Source of the DNA: Oryzicola mucosus
Lineage (GTDB): Bacteria; Pseudomonadota; Alphaproteobacteria; Rhizobiales; Rhizobiaceae
Direction: 5' to 3'
NCBI RefSeq assembly: GCF_014534685.1
Contig: NZ_JACVVX010000007.1
Location: forward strand, 62,001-126,000
DNA: 64,000 bases
Shown here: positions 17,158-25,729 of the stretch, one piece after another
How the letters are laid out: every line of letters begins with the position of its first letter
Numbering within the stretch: the stretch's first letter is position 1
The notes under the pieces: generated by a model
Told to the model about the DNA's origin: nothing
Database searches by the model: none
Seen by the model: the letters and a program-made list of their open reading frames with translations, nothing else
Position numbers and translations under genes: made by a program

Positions 17158-18236
17158 AAGGTAGGGTTCTTCGTGCTGATGCGCCGCTCGGTTTCCGGAT
17201 CGAACAGGTGCATCAGGCCGGGACGAGCCTGTACGTGGATTTCATCGCCGGGCCGGAAGAATCTGCGCTCGTGAAGAAACACGGTGATGGGTTGCTGGCC
17301 ATGGAGACAGAACAACATGGTCTCCGCGCCGGTGGGTTCCACGACCTCGATCCTGCACGGAATGCCCTCATCCCCGACGACAAGATGCTCCGGTCTAATG
17401 CCATAGATGAGGCTGCGTTCGATCAGCGATGGCTCGGGATCGCCCAATAGCCGTAGCCGGTTCTGCTGATTGTCGGCGAGCTGGAAGCCTTGGCTGTCGA
17501 TCGTCCCCTTGAGGAAATTCATGGAGGGCGAGCCGATGAAGCCAGCTACGAACAAGCTTTCCGGCTTGTCATACAGCTCAAGCGGGGTCCCTACCTGCTC
17601 GACCCGTCCCTCCTTCATCACCACGATCTGATCGGCCATTGTCATGGCTTCAACCTGGTCATGGGTGACATAGATTGTGGTCGTTTTCAGGCGCTGCTGA
17701 AGAGAGCGGATTTCCGTCCTCATCTGAACCCGCAACTTCGCGTCGAGGTTAGAGAGCGGCTCATCGAATAGAAACACGTCAGGCTCGCGGACGAGCGCAC
17801 GACCCATGGCGACCCGCTGACGCTGTCCCCCGGAAAGCGCCTTGGGATAACGGTCAAGGAGCTGCGACAACCCCAGTGTGTCGGCGGCCGATGCGACCTT
17901 CTGCGCGATCTCCGGCCTTGGGACACGAGAAAGCCGTAGCCCGAAACCCATGTTCTCGGCGACCGTCATATGCGGGTAGAGCGCATAGTTCTGGAAGACC
18001 ATTGCAATGTTGCGCGCTTTCGGGCTGAGACCGTTAACTACGCGTTCGCCGATACGGATAGTTCCATTCGAAATCGGTTCCAACCCGGCGATCGTCCGTA
18101 GAAGTGTGGACTTGCCACATCCGGACGGGCCTACTAGAACGACGAAATCTCCTTGCGGTATCCTGATATTGATGTCGTGTAGAACGGTGGTGTGCCCGTA
18201 TTTTTTGACGACATTCTCTATGCTGACAGAAGTCAT
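17154..18236 (-). CDS. ABC transporter ATP-binding protein, MalK/UgpC type
   Basis: A 360-residue ATPase with Walker A GPSGCGKST at 36-44, Q-loop FQNYALYPHM, signature LSGGQRQR, Walker B VFLFDEP, H-loop VTHDQVEA, and the C-terminal TOBE/MalK regulatory domain (IRPEHL). It drives import of sugars, polyols or related solutes together with the two permeases and the binding protein encoded just upstream. It overlaps the amidase start by four bases. The substrate cannot be told from the ATPase. Confidence 0.9.
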   Translation of the reverse strand: MTSVSIENVVKKYGHTTVLHDINIRIPQGDFVVLVGPSGCGKSTLLRTIAGLEPISNGTIRIGERVVNGLSPKARNIAMVFQNYALYPHMTVAENMGFGLRLSRVPRPEIAQKVASAADTLGLSQLLDRYPKALSGGQRQRVAMGRALVREPDVFLFDEPLSNLDAKLRVQMRTEIRSLQQRLKTTTIYVTHDQVEAMTMADQIVVMKEGRVEQVGTPLELYDKPESLFVAGFIGSPSMNFLKGTIDSQGFQLADNQQNRLRLLGDPEPSLIERSLIYGIRPEHLVVGDEGIPCRIEVVEPTGAETMLFCLHGQQPITVFLHERRFFRPGDEIHVQARPGLMHLFDPETERRISTKNPTL

Positions 18237-18276
18237 TGTTCTGAGTTTCCGATTTTAGGATAATCATAAGAAGCTG

Positions 18277-19122
18277 TCAGCCTTTGACAGCTCCGCTGCC
18301 AAGCCCTGAGACGAAGTGCTTCTGGATGAAAAGGAACAACGCCACCGGTGGAACGGTGAAGGCCAAGGCAATCGCCATGACCTCGTTCCAAGGTGTCGCG
18401 TTCTCTCCCATGAAGGACGACAGACCTATTGTTCCGACCCATTGGTCGACGCTGCGCAGTAGCGTGCGAGCCAAAAGGAACTCATCCCAGCTGTTAAGGA
18501 AAGCAAAAATTGACGCAGCTATAACGCCCGGCAGCGCCAACGGGACAACTATTAGGAGCGATATGTGGAACCAAGAGGCGCCATCGACCCTTGCCGCTTC
18601 GTCTATTTCAAAGGGAACTGTATCGAAGCTCGTCTTCAACATCCAAACGATCACGGGTAATGCGAACGCGGCGTTGGCAATGATCACACTCCACAGGCTG
18701 TCCGCGAGGCCGAACCGAATGAAGAAGGTGTAGAGTGGTATGATCAGAACGATGGGCGGCATCATCTGCGCCGACAGGATAGCCACACTGACGCCGCTTT
18801 TTCCCCAGAAACGGAACCGAGAAAGGGCGTAGGCGGCGGGTATTGCAAGAGCGAGGGCTAGGAGGGTCGAAACGGCAGAGACGACGAACGAGTTCCACAA
18901 CCACAGCAACAGTTTTGAATTAAAAAAAATCGTCTCGAACGTTTCAAAGAAACCGCCATCCGGCAAGAGATTAGGTGGGAAGGCCGTAGAGGCGGCGGAG
19001 CTCTCGGTCGCAGTTTTCAGCATCCAGAGAAAAGGAAGTGAAATCACTAGTGCGACCGCATAGGTGAGGGCGGTTGCCAGCCAACCCCATCCGCCTTCTC
19101 CGGGTGAACGAGTTTCATCCAT
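18277..19122 (-). CDS. ABC transporter permease, MalG type
   Basis: A 281-residue inner-membrane protein with about six membrane segments and the EAA loop EIDEAARVDGASWFHISLLI that contacts the ATPase. It is the second permease of a carbohydrate uptake (CUT1) transporter. It overlaps the upstream MalF-type gene by eight bases; a 40-base gap separates it from the ATPase gene. Confidence 0.9.
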   Translation of the reverse strand: MDETRSPGEGGWGWLATALTYAVALVISLPFLWMLKTATESSAASTAFPPNLLPDGGFFETFETIFFNSKLLLWLWNSFVVSAVSTLLALALAIPAAYALSRFRFWGKSGVSVAILSAQMMPPIVLIIPLYTFFIRFGLADSLWSVIIANAAFALPVIVWMLKTSFDTVPFEIDEAARVDGASWFHISLLIVVPLALPGVIAASIFAFLNSWDEFLLARTLLRSVDQWVGTIGLSSFMGENATPWNEVMAIALAFTVPPVALFLFIQKHFVSGLGSGAVKG

Positions 19123-19984
19123 TCTTCCGACTCCCGACTGCGAGGACCATTATGTAGGCGATGGCAAATACCAGCGATATGAGCAGAACCCCTACCCCGA
19201 GCGTCGCTGCCGTTGCAGGCTTAAAGAGCTGGAACATCTGCAGGTAGCTTTTGAGAACGAGTGTTTCGCTGCAACCTGCTGGCCCCCCGCCGGTGAGCAG
19301 ATAGATAGCTGTGAATGACCTTCCGAAACACCATATCATCATCAGCAGCGTCAGCGTAATAGTGGTCGAGCGAAGGCCGGGTAAAGTCACGAACCAGAAC
19401 CTTTGCAATCCCGTTGCCCCGTCGACTCTGGCAGCCTCGTACTGTGTCTCCGGAATGCTCTGGAGCCCGGTGAGCATCATTACGATCCCGAGGGGCAGTA
19501 ATTTCCACACCGAGATTCCCGTGAGACTGATTAGTGCGTTAGGGCACGACGTGAGATAATCGATACGAAGCTGGCCGTAGGACAGGAGACCCAGCAAGTA
19601 GTTCAAAATTCCTACGTCGTAGTTGAACATCAGCGAGAAGATGAGGCTTGCGGCGACATAGGGCGTGGCCCACGGCACGATGAAGGCAGCACGCACCAAT
19701 CCACGTCCAACGAAGTTCCGGTTAAGCAACAAGGCAATCCCGAGCCCAATAAGCCACACGAAGATTACATTCCCGGCCGTGTATAGGACCGAAGTCGTCA
19801 TTAGGCGGACGAAATTTCGGTCGCTGGCGACCGCGATATAGTTCGCTAGGCCGACATAGGCGGGATTGGGTGCCATCGTGTCCGCATGTACGCTCATCAC
19901 GAACGTTTGCCACACCGGTACGATGAAAAAGGCCATCAACGCGGCGACGCATGGCCCCAAAAATAAAACCAAATGGCGGTTCAT
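19115..19984 (-). CDS. ABC transporter permease, MalF/UgpA type
   Basis: A 289-residue inner-membrane protein with six predicted segments, starting in the cytoplasm with MNRHLVLFLGPCVAALMAFF, and an EAA loop YEAARVDGATGLQRFWFVTL. It pairs with the MalG-type protein at 18277-19122. It lies 59 bases after the binding-protein gene, the usual CUT1 operon order. Confidence 0.9.
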   Translation of the reverse strand: MNRHLVLFLGPCVAALMAFFIVPVWQTFVMSVHADTMAPNPAYVGLANYIAVASDRNFVRLMTTSVLYTAGNVIFVWLIGLGIALLLNRNFVGRGLVRAAFIVPWATPYVAASLIFSLMFNYDVGILNYLLGLLSYGQLRIDYLTSCPNALISLTGISVWKLLPLGIVMMLTGLQSIPETQYEAARVDGATGLQRFWFVTLPGLRSTTITLTLLMMIWCFGRSFTAIYLLTGGGPAGCSETLVLKSYLQMFQLFKPATAATLGVGVLLISLVFAIAYIMVLAVGSRKNG

Positions 19985-20043
19985 GATGTTGTTCCCGGTC
20001 TGGACCTGACAGAAACGCGACTGTTTCCATCAGGCCCAGGATG

Positions 20044-21330
20044 TCACTTGGACTCGATGAATTTCACGAGATCGGCCTGCATCTCTGTGGAAACCTGCTC
20101 TGCAGGCACCCCGGTGAACAGCATTCTCTCTATGTGCCCACCGATAATGTTGATGATGTCGCTGCCATATTGCTCTGCCCCTTCCGGCGCGTATGAGGTG
20201 GCGGAGTCGCCAAGCTCGGCGAAGGTCTTGAACCAAGCATTCTCGGCCAGGATGCTGTCGGGCACCATCCCTTTCCGACCTGGAATTGTGTTCGTGAGCG
20301 CGACAATCCGCTTCTGCCAATCGTCTTGCAGGATTGTCATCAGAAGCTTTGCGGAGGCGTCCTTGTTTTTCGCGTTCTTCGGGATGGCCAGATAGTTTGT
20401 CACGGTTAGGGGCTTGCCGCCGCCCAGTTGCAGAGGGATGGTCACTAGGTCGGAATATGTCTCGGCGTTGGTGGACTGAGTCAGAGCCCCCATGAACGGG
20501 CCAGCGACATACATCGCGATCTTGCCGTTCATGAACATAGGCCGGTATATATCGAACTTCGCGCCTTTCGGCACCAGGCCCTGATCCACGATGTCCTTGT
20601 AGAAGGTGAGAGCTTTAATCATTTCTGGTGTATCCGCCGTCGGTTTTCCTTCCGTGAAGAACTTGGCACCAAAGCTCGCAAAATAGGGTGCATACTCAAG
20701 GAATTGCATGCCCGGGGCGCCCGATTGAGCGGATATGGCAACGCCGAACGTCTGCGTGGATGGATCGCGCAGAGCCGAGACAACTTTGTTAAATTCTTCA
20801 AGGTTTGTCGGCAGCGGTAAGCCGGCCTTGTCGAGCATTTTCTTATTTACGAATAATGCACGCGGATTGGTCAAAAACGGGATGCCGTAGATATGACCAT
20901 CCTTGACGGCCAGCTGCGCGGGAGCGATGAAATCGTCAATCGAATATCCGGCTGCCTCGAGGTAAGCGTCAAGCGGTTCCAACAGGTCGGCGTCTATATA
21001 GCGTTTGAAGTCGGGATCGAGAGAGGTCAGGATGTCCGGCGCATTCCCGGCCGTGATGTCAATATACATCTGATCAACATAGCTCGTATACGGCACGAAT
21101 GTGTCTTTGATCGTGACTCCAGGGTTCTTAGACTCGAAATCAGTTTTCAGTTCCTTCAGGAAGGCGCCATAGGTCGGCTCTTTCCAATGATAACTCGGAT
21201 AGTCAATTTGCTGGGCTTGGACTCCACCTACTGCAAGACCGAGGATCGAGATAACTGCTGCAGTGCGCAGACAGCTTCCAATGATTGAGGCTGTACGGGA
21301 ATTTGTATTTTTCGTGTGAATGTAAGTCAT
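20044..21330 (-). CDS. extracellular solute-binding protein, UgpB/MalE type
   Basis: A 428-residue family 1 solute-binding protein. A signal peptide with a hydrophobic stretch (TAAVISILGLAVGGVQA) is cut before QQIDYPSYHW. The mature part has typical family features (FESKNPGVTIKDTF, DIYRPMFMNGKIAMYVAGPF). GGGAG eight bases upstream favours the start at 21330 over that at 21345. It captures the substrate in the periplasm. The gene lies 41 bases downstream of the NTF2-like gene in the same direction, and the cluster suggests an aromatic- or polyol-derived amide as cargo, but this is inference. Confidence 0.88.
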   Translation of the reverse strand: MTYIHTKNTNSRTASIIGSCLRTAAVISILGLAVGGVQAQQIDYPSYHWKEPTYGAFLKELKTDFESKNPGVTIKDTFVPYTSYVDQMYIDITAGNAPDILTSLDPDFKRYIDADLLEPLDAYLEAAGYSIDDFIAPAQLAVKDGHIYGIPFLTNPRALFVNKKMLDKAGLPLPTNLEEFNKVVSALRDPSTQTFGVAISAQSGAPGMQFLEYAPYFASFGAKFFTEGKPTADTPEMIKALTFYKDIVDQGLVPKGAKFDIYRPMFMNGKIAMYVAGPFMGALTQSTNAETYSDLVTIPLQLGGGKPLTVTNYLAIPKNAKNKDASAKLLMTILQDDWQKRIVALTNTIPGRKGMVPDSILAENAWFKTFAELGDSATSYAPEGAEQYGSDIINIIGGHIERMLFTGVPAEQVSTEMQADLVKFIESK

Positions 21331-21371
21331 TTCTTTTTCTCCCATTGTATTACTATTTCTAAAGATGCTTC

Positions 21372-21929
21372 TTACTGATCTTGTAGAAGAACCGAGCGAT
21401 CAACGAAGCTTTCCCACCAGTTATCGGGCATCTTCGCAACGAATACGTTCTCGGTCCTGTACCGAGACATCTTCCAAATGCCGTCTACCTTCCTGAATGC
21501 ATTAAAAAGCCGGCTAGATCGGAGAGCTGAGGTCCCGTCACTGAAAATCCAGGGCTGGAAATGCACCCATCTACCCTCGGCACTTTCCCCGGTGACCGTA
21601 ATATGTTCTGCGGTTAGATAGTGGCAGTTCAGGAGCATAGCCGGGTCCCTGGATTTGAAGAACCCCTGGAAATGCGTGCGTAGCTCTTCCATACCACGCC
21701 TGATGCCGAACTGATCTTGATAGAAAGTGCCCACGCCTTCCCAAGTTGCGTCGGCAGTGTACAGATTGAGGATCAACTCGATCTTCTGATCGACGTCTAT
21801 ACCCGGTTCCATGATCGGAATATCGCACAGGAACATGTACTGGCTGACGATACGTCGGATCTCTGCCTCGCCTTGAAGCGCATCTACTGTTGCTGAAAGC
21901 TGTTCGAAACGCTCTTCAAGAGAACTCAT
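21372..21929 (-). CDS. SnoaL/NTF2-like fold protein
   Basis: A 185-residue protein of the NTF2-like superfamily, with the pattern EIRRIVSQYMFLCD, LILNLYTADATWEG, LNCHYLTAEHITV and the C-terminal strand IWKMSRYRTENVFV. Related proteins are ring-hydroxylating dioxygenase beta subunits, dehydratases and polyketide cyclases. Two ATGs exist; AGGAG seven bases before 21929 favours that start. The gene overlaps the ABM-fold gene upstream by four bases, so the two products are made together. No oxygenase alpha subunit is present nearby. Confidence 0.75.
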   Translation of the reverse strand: MSSLEERFEQLSATVDALQGEAEIRRIVSQYMFLCDIPIMEPGIDVDQKIELILNLYTADATWEGVGTFYQDQFGIRRGMEELRTHFQGFFKSRDPAMLLNCHYLTAEHITVTGESAEGRWVHFQPWIFSDGTSALRSSRLFNAFRKVDGIWKMSRYRTENVFVAKMPDNWWESFVDRSVLLQDQ

Positions 21930-22249
21930 CGGCATGCTCCTTTTGTATTCTCATTATTCAGTTCCTCAAGGTTGGTGATCTCGATTTCACCTTGTACGTA
22001 ACGCTCTTTTCCATGCATAAATTCCGCAAACACATCACCCTCCAGATGCAAACGGAAGGCGGCCTTGTCCTCCCATATCTCATAGAAAATCAGCATGACT
22101 GGCTCATTCGCGTCTATATGGATATTGTAAGTTAAACAGCCCGGCTCGCTTCTCGACCTCACCTTCGCAGTGTTCAGCCATGAAGCCGCCTCGTCCCGGA
22201 TCTCGGCACGCAGACGCATTTTGGCGATGAGAGCTACGCGGTCCGACAT
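21926..22249 (-). CDS. ABM-domain (antibiotic biosynthesis monooxygenase-like) protein
   Basis: A 107-residue ferredoxin-fold protein with the ABM family pattern: VALIAKMRLRAEIRDEAASW, RSEPGCLTYNIH, MLIFYEIWEDKAAFRLHL. Members include cofactor-free monooxygenases and degradation-pathway enzymes. The start at 22249 lies inside the end of the aldolase frame (16-base overlap). In this operon it could be the oxygenating step, but many family members have other roles. Confidence 0.78.
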   Translation of the reverse strand: MSDRVALIAKMRLRAEIRDEAASWLNTAKVRSRSEPGCLTYNIHIDANEPVMLIFYEIWEDKAAFRLHLEGDVFAEFMHGKERYVQGEIEITNLEELNNENTKGACR

Positions 22250-23046
22250 GGAGGCTCCTCTGGATGAGAAGGGCCTTCGAGATGCCGCCGAAACTCGTTG
22301 GCCAGGAGCTCCGCGCCGCGGGCAAGTATTGCTACGTCGATACCGATTGCAACGAAGTCCGCGCCGAGGTCTAGACATTGTTTTGCGAACGCTTTGTCGC
22401 TGGACAATATTCCCGCGGGTCTGTCGGCGGCGTTGATCCGCTTCAATGCCTCTGCGACCGCGTCCAGAACGCGCGGATGACCAGGCTGGCCGATCAGCCC
22501 CATGCTCGCAGCCAGATCCGCCGGGCCAATAAAAATCCCATCGACTCCATCGACTGCCGCAATCTCTTCGATGTTCTCGAGCGCCTGCTCGGTTTCAATT
22601 TGGACTAACAGGCAGACTTCCTGTTCGATGCGCTCGAAATAGTCCTTGATGCGCCCGAACTGTGTGGCGCGCGTCAGCGCGGACACACCGCGGATACCGC
22701 GAGGCGGGTATCGAATCGACGAGACGGCAGCCCTGGCGTCTTGCGCATTCTGTACAAAGGGGATCAAAAATGTTCTGACGCCAAAGTCGAGATACCTCTT
22801 TATTAAAACTTGATCGTTGCTGGCAGGACGCACAACCGGGTGGACCGGATATCCTGAAAGCGCCTGGAGTTGTGCGAGCACGGTCAGAACGTCGCCAGGT
22901 GAGTGTTCAGTATCGAGTAACAGCCAATCATACCCGGTCTCCGCAACCACCTCCACGGCGAACGCAGTGGACAAAGTGATCCACAGACCCAACTGCTTTC
23001 GCCTCTCGGCTAGGGCACGTTTGAAGATATTCGATTGAAGCAGCAT
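22234..23046 (-). CDS. HpcH/HpaI family aldolase
   Basis: A 270-residue class II aldolase of the 4-hydroxy-2-oxoheptanedioate aldolase family. Key stretches: YDWLLLDTEHSPGD (catalytic region), PPRGIRGVSALTRA, the metal-binding QIETEQALENIEEI, and GIFIGPADLAASMG. It cleaves a 4-hydroxy-2-oxoacid into pyruvate plus an aldehyde, the usual last step after a 2-keto-4-pentenoate hydratase, which is encoded directly upstream with four bases between. A paralogue exists at 56360-57130. Confidence 0.87.
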   Translation of the reverse strand: MLLQSNIFKRALAERRKQLGLWITLSTAFAVEVVAETGYDWLLLDTEHSPGDVLTVLAQLQALSGYPVHPVVRPASNDQVLIKRYLDFGVRTFLIPFVQNAQDARAAVSSIRYPPRGIRGVSALTRATQFGRIKDYFERIEQEVCLLVQIETEQALENIEEIAAVDGVDGIFIGPADLAASMGLIGQPGHPRVLDAVAEALKRINAADRPAGILSSDKAFAKQCLDLGADFVAIGIDVAILARGAELLANEFRRHLEGPSHPEEPPCRTA

Positions 23047-23050
23047 GGCA

Positions 23051-23836
23051 TTACCCTATCGAGACGCCGATGGAACCCATTTGCCCATAGTCAGCATGCA
23101 GCACGTCGCCTGCTGCAATATCGACTGGGCGCGTAAAGGAGCCCGAGAGAATAACTTGACCTACTTTGAGCTTGGCACCGACGGCATGCAGTTTATTGGC
23201 GAGCCAAGCGACCCCAGCCGCCGGATGGCCCATAATCGCGGCGGAAACACCCGATTCCTCAATCACGCCGTTCTTTGAAAGTGTTGCACCGACCCACCGA
23301 ACGTCGATATCTTGGGGCCGAGCAATTCGCCCGCCCAAGATCAACGCCCCGAATGCCGCGTTGTCTGCAATCGTGTCGACGATCTTACGCGGTACTTCGG
23401 TTCGATAATCGATAATCTCGATGGCAGGCGTGATAAATTCAGTAGCCCGCAAAACATCGTGCACCCGCACATTCGGACCTTCGAGATCCTGGCAAAGCAC
23501 AAAGGCCAGCTCTACTTCCAGCCTGGGCTTCAAAAAGCGATCAGCGGGAATGCACGCCCCGTCGTTGAATACCGAGCTATCAAAGATCTGACCGTAGTCA
23601 GGTTCAGTCATTCTGGATGCTATTTGCATTGCGCGAGAGGTCAGGCCGATCTTGTGACCGATAACACGCGAGCCTTCCGCAATCTTTTTCTGGGCCCACG
23701 CGTCTTGCACACGATATGCATCGTCGATGGTCATGGAGGGATAGATTTCGCTAATTTGCGGAACGGCTACCTTGCTGATCTCAGCCTGATGAAGGGAGGC
23801 TGCCGCGCGATAGATGTCGTCTATGGTGGCTGACAT
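23051..23836 (-). CDS. 2-keto-4-pentenoate hydratase-type enzyme
   Basis: A 261-residue protein of the HpaH/MhpD/DmpE hydratase-decarboxylase family (FAH superfamily). Visible features: [29 protein letters not shown] with the metal-binding Glu residues, EIIDYR, and the C-terminal [20 protein letters not shown]. It hydrates a 2-hydroxy-2,4-dienoate to a 4-hydroxy-2-oxoacid. AGGAG in front of 23836 fixes the start. With the adjacent aldolase it forms the lower part of a meta-cleavage-like route; the ring-cleaving dioxygenase is not in the window. Confidence 0.88.
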   Translation of the reverse strand: MSATIDDIYRAAASLHQAEISKVAVPQISEIYPSMTIDDAYRVQDAWAQKKIAEGSRVIGHKIGLTSRAMQIASRMTEPDYGQIFDSSVFNDGACIPADRFLKPRLEVELAFVLCQDLEGPNVRVHDVLRATEFITPAIEIIDYRTEVPRKIVDTIADNAAFGALILGGRIARPQDIDVRWVGATLSKNGVIEESGVSAAIMGHPAAGVAWLANKLHAVGAKLKVGQVILSGSFTRPVDIAAGDVLHADYGQMGSIGVSIG

Positions 23837-23880
23837 TTCGATCTCCTGTATTGTAATGAAGAACAGGGCCAGGGTCCTGA

Positions 23881-24318
23881 CTACTTTCCGTCCCCCAGCC
23901 AAAGCAACGCGATGATACCGACCGCTAAAATGCTCGTTGCCACCGTGAAGATCGTAACATTTGCATCCATTTCGACACGCCCAAAGCGTAAAGGCGGAAC
24001 GCCGTTGGCGTCAGCATTTGCGCCGCCGTAGAGCGGCTTACTCGCCATTGCAGTGAAAAATCCTATATATGGAGCTGCGCAGAGAGTAGCCGCCAGCCAG
24101 AGCCGGTCGCCTTCTTCCACGCCGGCTGTCCAGATAAGGCAGAGGCTCACCAGACCTAGGCAAACATAGCTGACCACCTGCCAAACGACATGGAAGCGTG
24201 CATGAGGTGTCCACAGTGGATTTGTGGCATGGGTTGAGTTGCTGTCAAAAATAGCCGGAACTGCACTAAACCCGAGGACTGCCAAGGTCAGGAGTATCTT
24301 AACCCAAATTATGCTCAT
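23881..24318 (-). CDS. small four-helix membrane protein (DUF6640-like)
   Basis: A 145-residue protein with four hydrophobic segments (IIWVKILLTLAVLGFSAVPA; VVWQVVSYVCLGLVSLCLIW; LAATLCAAPYIGFFTAMA; IFTVATSILAVGIIALLWLG). The stretch HATNPLWTPHARFH between helices one and two resembles a family I recall as DUF6640, often next to oxidoreductases. GGGGGAA before 24318 supports this start. It is the first gene of the leftward catabolic operon; a transport or redox helper role is possible but unsupported. Confidence 0.65.
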   Translation of the reverse strand: MSIIWVKILLTLAVLGFSAVPAIFDSNSTHATNPLWTPHARFHVVWQVVSYVCLGLVSLCLIWTAGVEEGDRLWLAATLCAAPYIGFFTAMASKPLYGGANADANGVPPLRFGRVEMDANVTIFTVATSILAVGIIALLWLGDGK

Positions 24319-24386
24319 TCTTCCCCCAAAGGCACTTGTCATTCAGAAGACATATGCCAACATCACAGCCGTATATGTTCACATAG

Positions 24387-24402
24387 CGATACAACTGTAT
24401 CG
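24387..24402. promoter_or_regulatory. perfect palindrome, candidate IclR operator
   Basis: CGATACA and TGTATCG form a perfect 7-base inverted repeat with a 2-base centre, in the 112-base divergent gap between the catabolic operon and the IclR regulator gene. IclR-type regulators bind such short palindromes, often between themselves and their target operon. Confidence 0.6.
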
Positions 24403-24430
24403 AAAACGAGATTAGGCAAGGAACTTTAAA

Positions 24431-25222
24431 TTGTCAACAAGCGATCTGGGCCTCAACCAGCCCAAAGGGCAGCGGAATGAAATGCGAATGATTGCCCGCG
24501 CGGCTGCGGTTTTGCGCGCAATAGCCGAAAGCGGGACTGCGCTAAGCCTCGGACAACTTGCCAAGAAGACGGACTTGCCAAGAGCGACGGTGCAACGTTT
24601 GGTCGGGGCGTTGGAAGCGGAGCGGTTCGTGATCACCGACGCCACTATGCCAGGTGTGAGATTGGGTTCGGAGGTCGCAAGGCTGGCGGCATTAGCTCAT
24701 CAGGACCCAAGGGCGGTTTGCAAACCGTGGATACAGTGGTTGAGCGATAAAATTAACGAATCAGTCGATCTCACCGTACTGCAGGGTGATTCAGCAATCG
24801 TAATTGATCAGGTCTTGACCCCGCATCCGTTCAAGATTGTCACACATATAGGTACAGCTCTTCCAGTCCATTGCACGGCAAGTGGGAAGGCACACTTGTC
24901 GCAAATGAGTATCGATCTGGCGGCGAGAATTCTTGACAAACCACTACTTGCGCACACAGAGAATACGATCACCGACAAGGAGATACTTTTGTCATTGGTC
25001 GGTACTGATCCTAGCGCCGACAGATGCACCGATAATGAAGAGTACGTATCCGGAGTTGTGGCAGTTGCATTGCCGATCCGAGGACTACCCAGCGGCAACT
25101 ATGCTATTGCGGTCTCGATGGCTCGACAATCTTTCCTCAATCGAAGATTGCAAATAGCAGATGCGCTTACTACTGCAAGGGGCTCCATTGAACGCTCACT
25201 TGGTCTCGATGAAAATGCATGA
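24431..25222 (+). CDS. IclR family transcriptional regulator
   Basis: A 263-residue regulator. The winged helix-turn-helix (AVLRAIAESGTALSLGQLAK to RATVQRLVGALEAERFV) is followed by the IclR effector-binding domain (GTALPVHCTASGKAHLSQMS near 140; VVAVALPIRGLPSGNYAIAV). The frame opens with TTG at 24431 with AAGGAA upstream; an ATG at 24482 is the alternative start. It is divergent from the catabolic operon and is very probably its regulator. The stop lies within about 40 bases of the point where the DUF1403 homology ends, at the island boundary. Confidence 0.88.
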   Translation: MSTSDLGLNQPKGQRNEMRMIARAAAVLRAIAESGTALSLGQLAKKTDLPRATVQRLVGALEAERFVITDATMPGVRLGSEVARLAALAHQDPRAVCKPWIQWLSDKINESVDLTVLQGDSAIVIDQVLTPHPFKIVTHIGTALPVHCTASGKAHLSQMSIDLAARILDKPLLAHTENTITDKEILLSLVGTDPSADRCTDNEEYVSGVVAVALPIRGLPSGNYAIAVSMARQSFLNRRLQIADALTTARGSIERSLGLDENA

Positions 25223-25224
25223 TC

Positions 25225-25605
25225 TAGCGTCTTCGCTAATTTCAAAACTGGAGTGAGGGGTTCCCTTTTTGCCGCCAGCCTCTCGATCGCCAGGAAGGTA
25301 TTGCCGGCAGGCCCCCGATCATCTCCAGCATCGGTGAGCAAAGCCGCATCACGCAACGCGTGTTCGTCCTCCTTGCGGCCGCTCAGCCGCACGGCTGTAG
25401 CGGCTGATTTCAGGGCCTGTCGAGAGCGCCAGCAGCCGATCCAAGGTGGGGCGGCGCGGACCAAATCATCGAGAGATTTCACAGCGATACCGGCGGCGAA
25501 GGCAGCGTCTGCTTCGTTGAGGTCGCCGCCGCGTGCCTGCGCCCAGACGGGCAGACGGGGCGACCACAGTGAGGCGCGTTCTGTGATTGGGGTGATATCG
25601 TCCAT
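25225..25605 (-). pseudogene. DUF1403 family gene, 3' end lost
   Basis: From MDDITPITERASLW at 25605 the frame resembles DUF1403 proteins (WAQARGGDLNEADAAFAAGI, LRDAALLTDAGDDRGPAGNT, FLAIERLAAK). After about 125 residues the homology ends near 25225-25260 and the frame runs into the antisense of the IclR gene. Complete members are about 300 residues, so the C-terminal half is missing. The break marks the right boundary of the catabolic island. The gene is divergent from the integrase, its usual partner. Confidence 0.65.
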
Positions 25606-25683
25606 GCAACGAAGTATTAACCATGCGAGCGGTTTGTGCCACATTTTATTAACCAAACCGCACGGCCTGTCGGCAAAACAAAA

Positions 25684-25710
25684 CGCCCGATAATCTTGCA
25701 TTATCGGACG
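25684..25710. other. dif-like palindrome upstream of the integrase
   Basis: CGCCCGATAAT (25684-25694) and ATTATCGGACG (25700-25710) are 11-base inverted arms (10 of 11 match) around a 5-base centre. The inner ATAA/TTAT halves resemble Xer/dif-type arms. The site ends 19 bases before the integrase start codon and lies between it and DUF1403. A T run follows, so it also looks like a terminator, but a terminator directly before a gene with no upstream partner on that strand makes little sense. Candidate recombination or operator site. Confidence 0.5.
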
Positions 25711-25729
25711 TTTTTGATACCGTCCCAAA

